Origin: Cristatella mucedo
Lineage: Eukaryota > Bryozoa > Phylactolaemata > Cristatellidae
Assembly (NCBI GenBank): GCA_009760855.2
Contig: WPIO01000012.1
Span: forward strand, 4,732,001-4,796,000
Direction: 5' to 3'
Length of the DNA: 64,000 nt
Every line of letters begins with the position of its first letter. The first letter of the stretch is position 1. Both the position numbers and the translations under genes were made by a program. Below are positions 62,358 to 64,000 of this stretch, piece after piece. The notes under the pieces were generated by a model. The model saw nothing but the letters and a program-made list of their open reading frames with translations. It did not search any database and had not been told where the DNA came from.

Positions 62358-64000
62358 AAGACTTTTCTAAGGCCCGAACGAAAGGGGAGTGGAGCCGCAG
62401 TAGCCAGGACAGTAGACGTCGGCACCGACGGCCGTTTTCCCTCGAGGGCTTTTTGCTGCGGGCCTCGACTCCATTCTCCGCACTGGCTGAGAGCAGCGAC
62501 AGCTCGCACAGCGGCGCGCACGCGCGCATGTCCCGCACGCACGCCCACCCAGGTCCGTCGAGCCAATCGGTGCCCAATACTGTAGCAAAAGCGGCCCTTC
62601 CATCGACGGCCAGTCGGCGGCAAACTCAAGGCTGGCCCAAGATTGCTTTCGCCGACGGCCGCACGGCGCCTCGGAGGTTAATTTAATGAGCGCCTGAGCT
62701 CTCACCTTGTGTGCCCTTCGAGTCGCGGTTGCGTGCACATCGGCCACGGGCCGCCGGACCGTAAAGAAAATGGCGGCGAAAAGGAGTGCGCTGTGACGCG
62801 GAGTCGCGAGACGTACGAGCGAGCTCGACGGGAAGCCTGGGAGGAAGGGCTAGAGGCTCGGATGGCTACCGCGCTGCCCGCAAGCAGCGGAGCCGTCAGT
62901 CGAGACGCCGTCAGGTTCTCACCGCTCTCCTACTATCGTCTCCTGGGCGCACGTACCCGTCCGTTGGCCCCTTCGGAAGGGCATGGGGGAAGGATCGACC
63001 TTAAGCAGCCAAGGCAACTCGAATTCAGACTGACTCAGTTAGCAGGTGCCCCATCCCCAAGCGAGTAGCAGCCAGTCGAGCTGAAAGGCACGTTAAAGCG
63101 AGCTAATCTCGCGACTAATACGGCGTTGTTTGTTCATAGAGCAATGTCTGATCTGCTATGGGCATAGTACTCGCAGCGGGCCGTTCAACATGGCCGCCAG
63201 CGTATGTTTATATTTAGTTTAAATGAACACGTTTTAGTTATCTTTTTAGCCTAGGGTTTAGGATTTTGGGTTTATCATTAATTGCTGCATGTTTCTGGAT
63301 TTGCGGATAGATTTTGTATTGTTTGCTCGAATTGAAGTTTTTGGGTTTAGAGTGTAGATCTTAAGGTTTAGTATTTAGGCATTAGAGAGAAACTACGAAC
63401 GGAAAAAATAACTAAAGACGCGTTTATTCAACGTAAATATAAACGCACGCTTGCGACCTTGGCTGGCGCCGGCCCTATTCCATACTCTTGCCGCGCCGCA
63501 TTGTTTACACGGGCTAGTGTCTTTGCTCTGCGTCGGCCTGGGGAGGTGCCATATCGCGGCGCGTGGGGCCAGTTCCGCAGCGCTACGGTCGTGCCGGAAA
63601 TCGCGGCTGCCGACGCGGCAGCGGCGGCCGAGCGAAAAGCTGCAGCTGCTAGGCACGCAACGCGGGAGCCGCGACGCACCCTCAGGGCCCGATAAAGGAA
63701 GTAAACATGCAGCGAAACTTCCTGTGCCGGGCGCTGCGGCGAAAAGTAACGCAAGATGAGAAATACCACCTGCAGGTCGCTCAAAATAACAATCCCTCGC
63801 TGCCGGCAGCGAGGGAGCACTCAGCGTAGCCGCAACCGAGCGAGGTGCGATCGAAAGCTGAACGAGCGCCTGCGTCGGCGTCGCCTCGACTAGACAAACG
63901 AGCGACGGCCTTTCAAACGGCGGTGCGCTCGCGCTGCCGACGCTTACGGTTTACAGTGCCAGCAGGGAGTTGTTGAATTCTCGAGCAGTGGGAATTTAAC
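62358..64000. other. GC- and CpG-rich region, possible promoter or 5' exon area
   Basis: Composition changes sharply from 62370 on, apart from an AT-rich block at about 63200-63440. The minus strand has a donor-like ACACAAG|GTGAGA at about 62708, preceded by an ATG (near 62738) with 11-12 open codons. Plus-strand ATGGCGGCG (62769) and ATGGCCGCC (63190) contexts and plus frames at 62709-63068 and 63459-63695 are also present. This is where the first exon of TBC1D1/4 (minus) might lie, but no residues identify it. Confidence 0.35.

Noticed and set aside
62709-63068. 119-codon plus-strand open frame in GC-rich sequence
   Set aside because: There is no recognisable domain or splice structure. 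Long frames are expected by composition here.
1-64000. CRISPR arrays, bacterial operons, prophage or plasmid features
   Set aside because: There are no spaced direct repeats, no Shine-Dalgarno-led gene series and no relevant proteins. All recognisable coding sequence is spliced and of animal type.

Overview
This is a window of metazoan nuclear DNA. It has spliced genes with GT-AG introns of about 90 bp to 8.6 kb, dense non-LTR retrotransposon debris, tRNA-headed SINEs and long microsatellites. There are no operons, no ribosome binding sites and no viral or bacterial gene blocks. The two recognisable genes are animal families, so an invertebrate is likely. I cannot name the phylum from the sequence.

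Gene 1 (plus strand, 2375-6850) is an AN1-type zinc-finger protein of the ZFAND2 (AIRAP/AIRAPL) family. Seven coding exons were joined by matching splice sites and phases. They give 272 codons plus a stop, and lack only the first exon, which encodes the N-terminal start and the first zinc ligands. Two AN1 fingers are followed by a linker, two UIM-like helices and a C-terminal CHIS tetrapeptide that looks like a CaaX prenylation box.

Gene 2 (minus strand, 57756 down to 23256, about 34.5 kb) is a Rab GTPase-activating protein orthologous to vertebrate TBC1D1/TBC1D4 (AS160). Fifteen exons join in phase to 950 codons plus a stop. They carry the second PTB domain, a conserved helical region, two Akt-type phosphorylation motifs, a complete TBC domain with both catalytic fingers, and a C-terminal coiled coil in a very GC-rich last exon. 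The N-terminal PTB1 exons were not found. They should lie above 57756 or beyond the window.

The rest is mostly repeats, named here for convenience. LINE-A is a CR1/L2-like element with a conserved reverse-transcriptase C-terminus, a 3' stem-loop and an (ATT)n tail. LINE-B is a second non-LTR 3' end, with a tail containing ACATTAC. SINE-C is a tRNA-derived SINE, and some of its heads are fused to a LINE-A-type hairpin tail. Two short LINE-A copies are nested in older LINE-A copies with target-site duplications, so retrotransposition was recent. A perfect 63-bp foldback lies at 1478-1657.

By region: 1-2374 holds repeats and the foldback; 2375-6850 is ZFAND2; 6851-22640 is a gene-poor repeat field; 22640-57756 is the TBC1D1/4 gene with repeat-filled introns; 57757-64000 holds repeats and a GC-rich end of uncertain meaning. 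The two genes are convergent (tail to tail) and nothing in the sequence links their functions.
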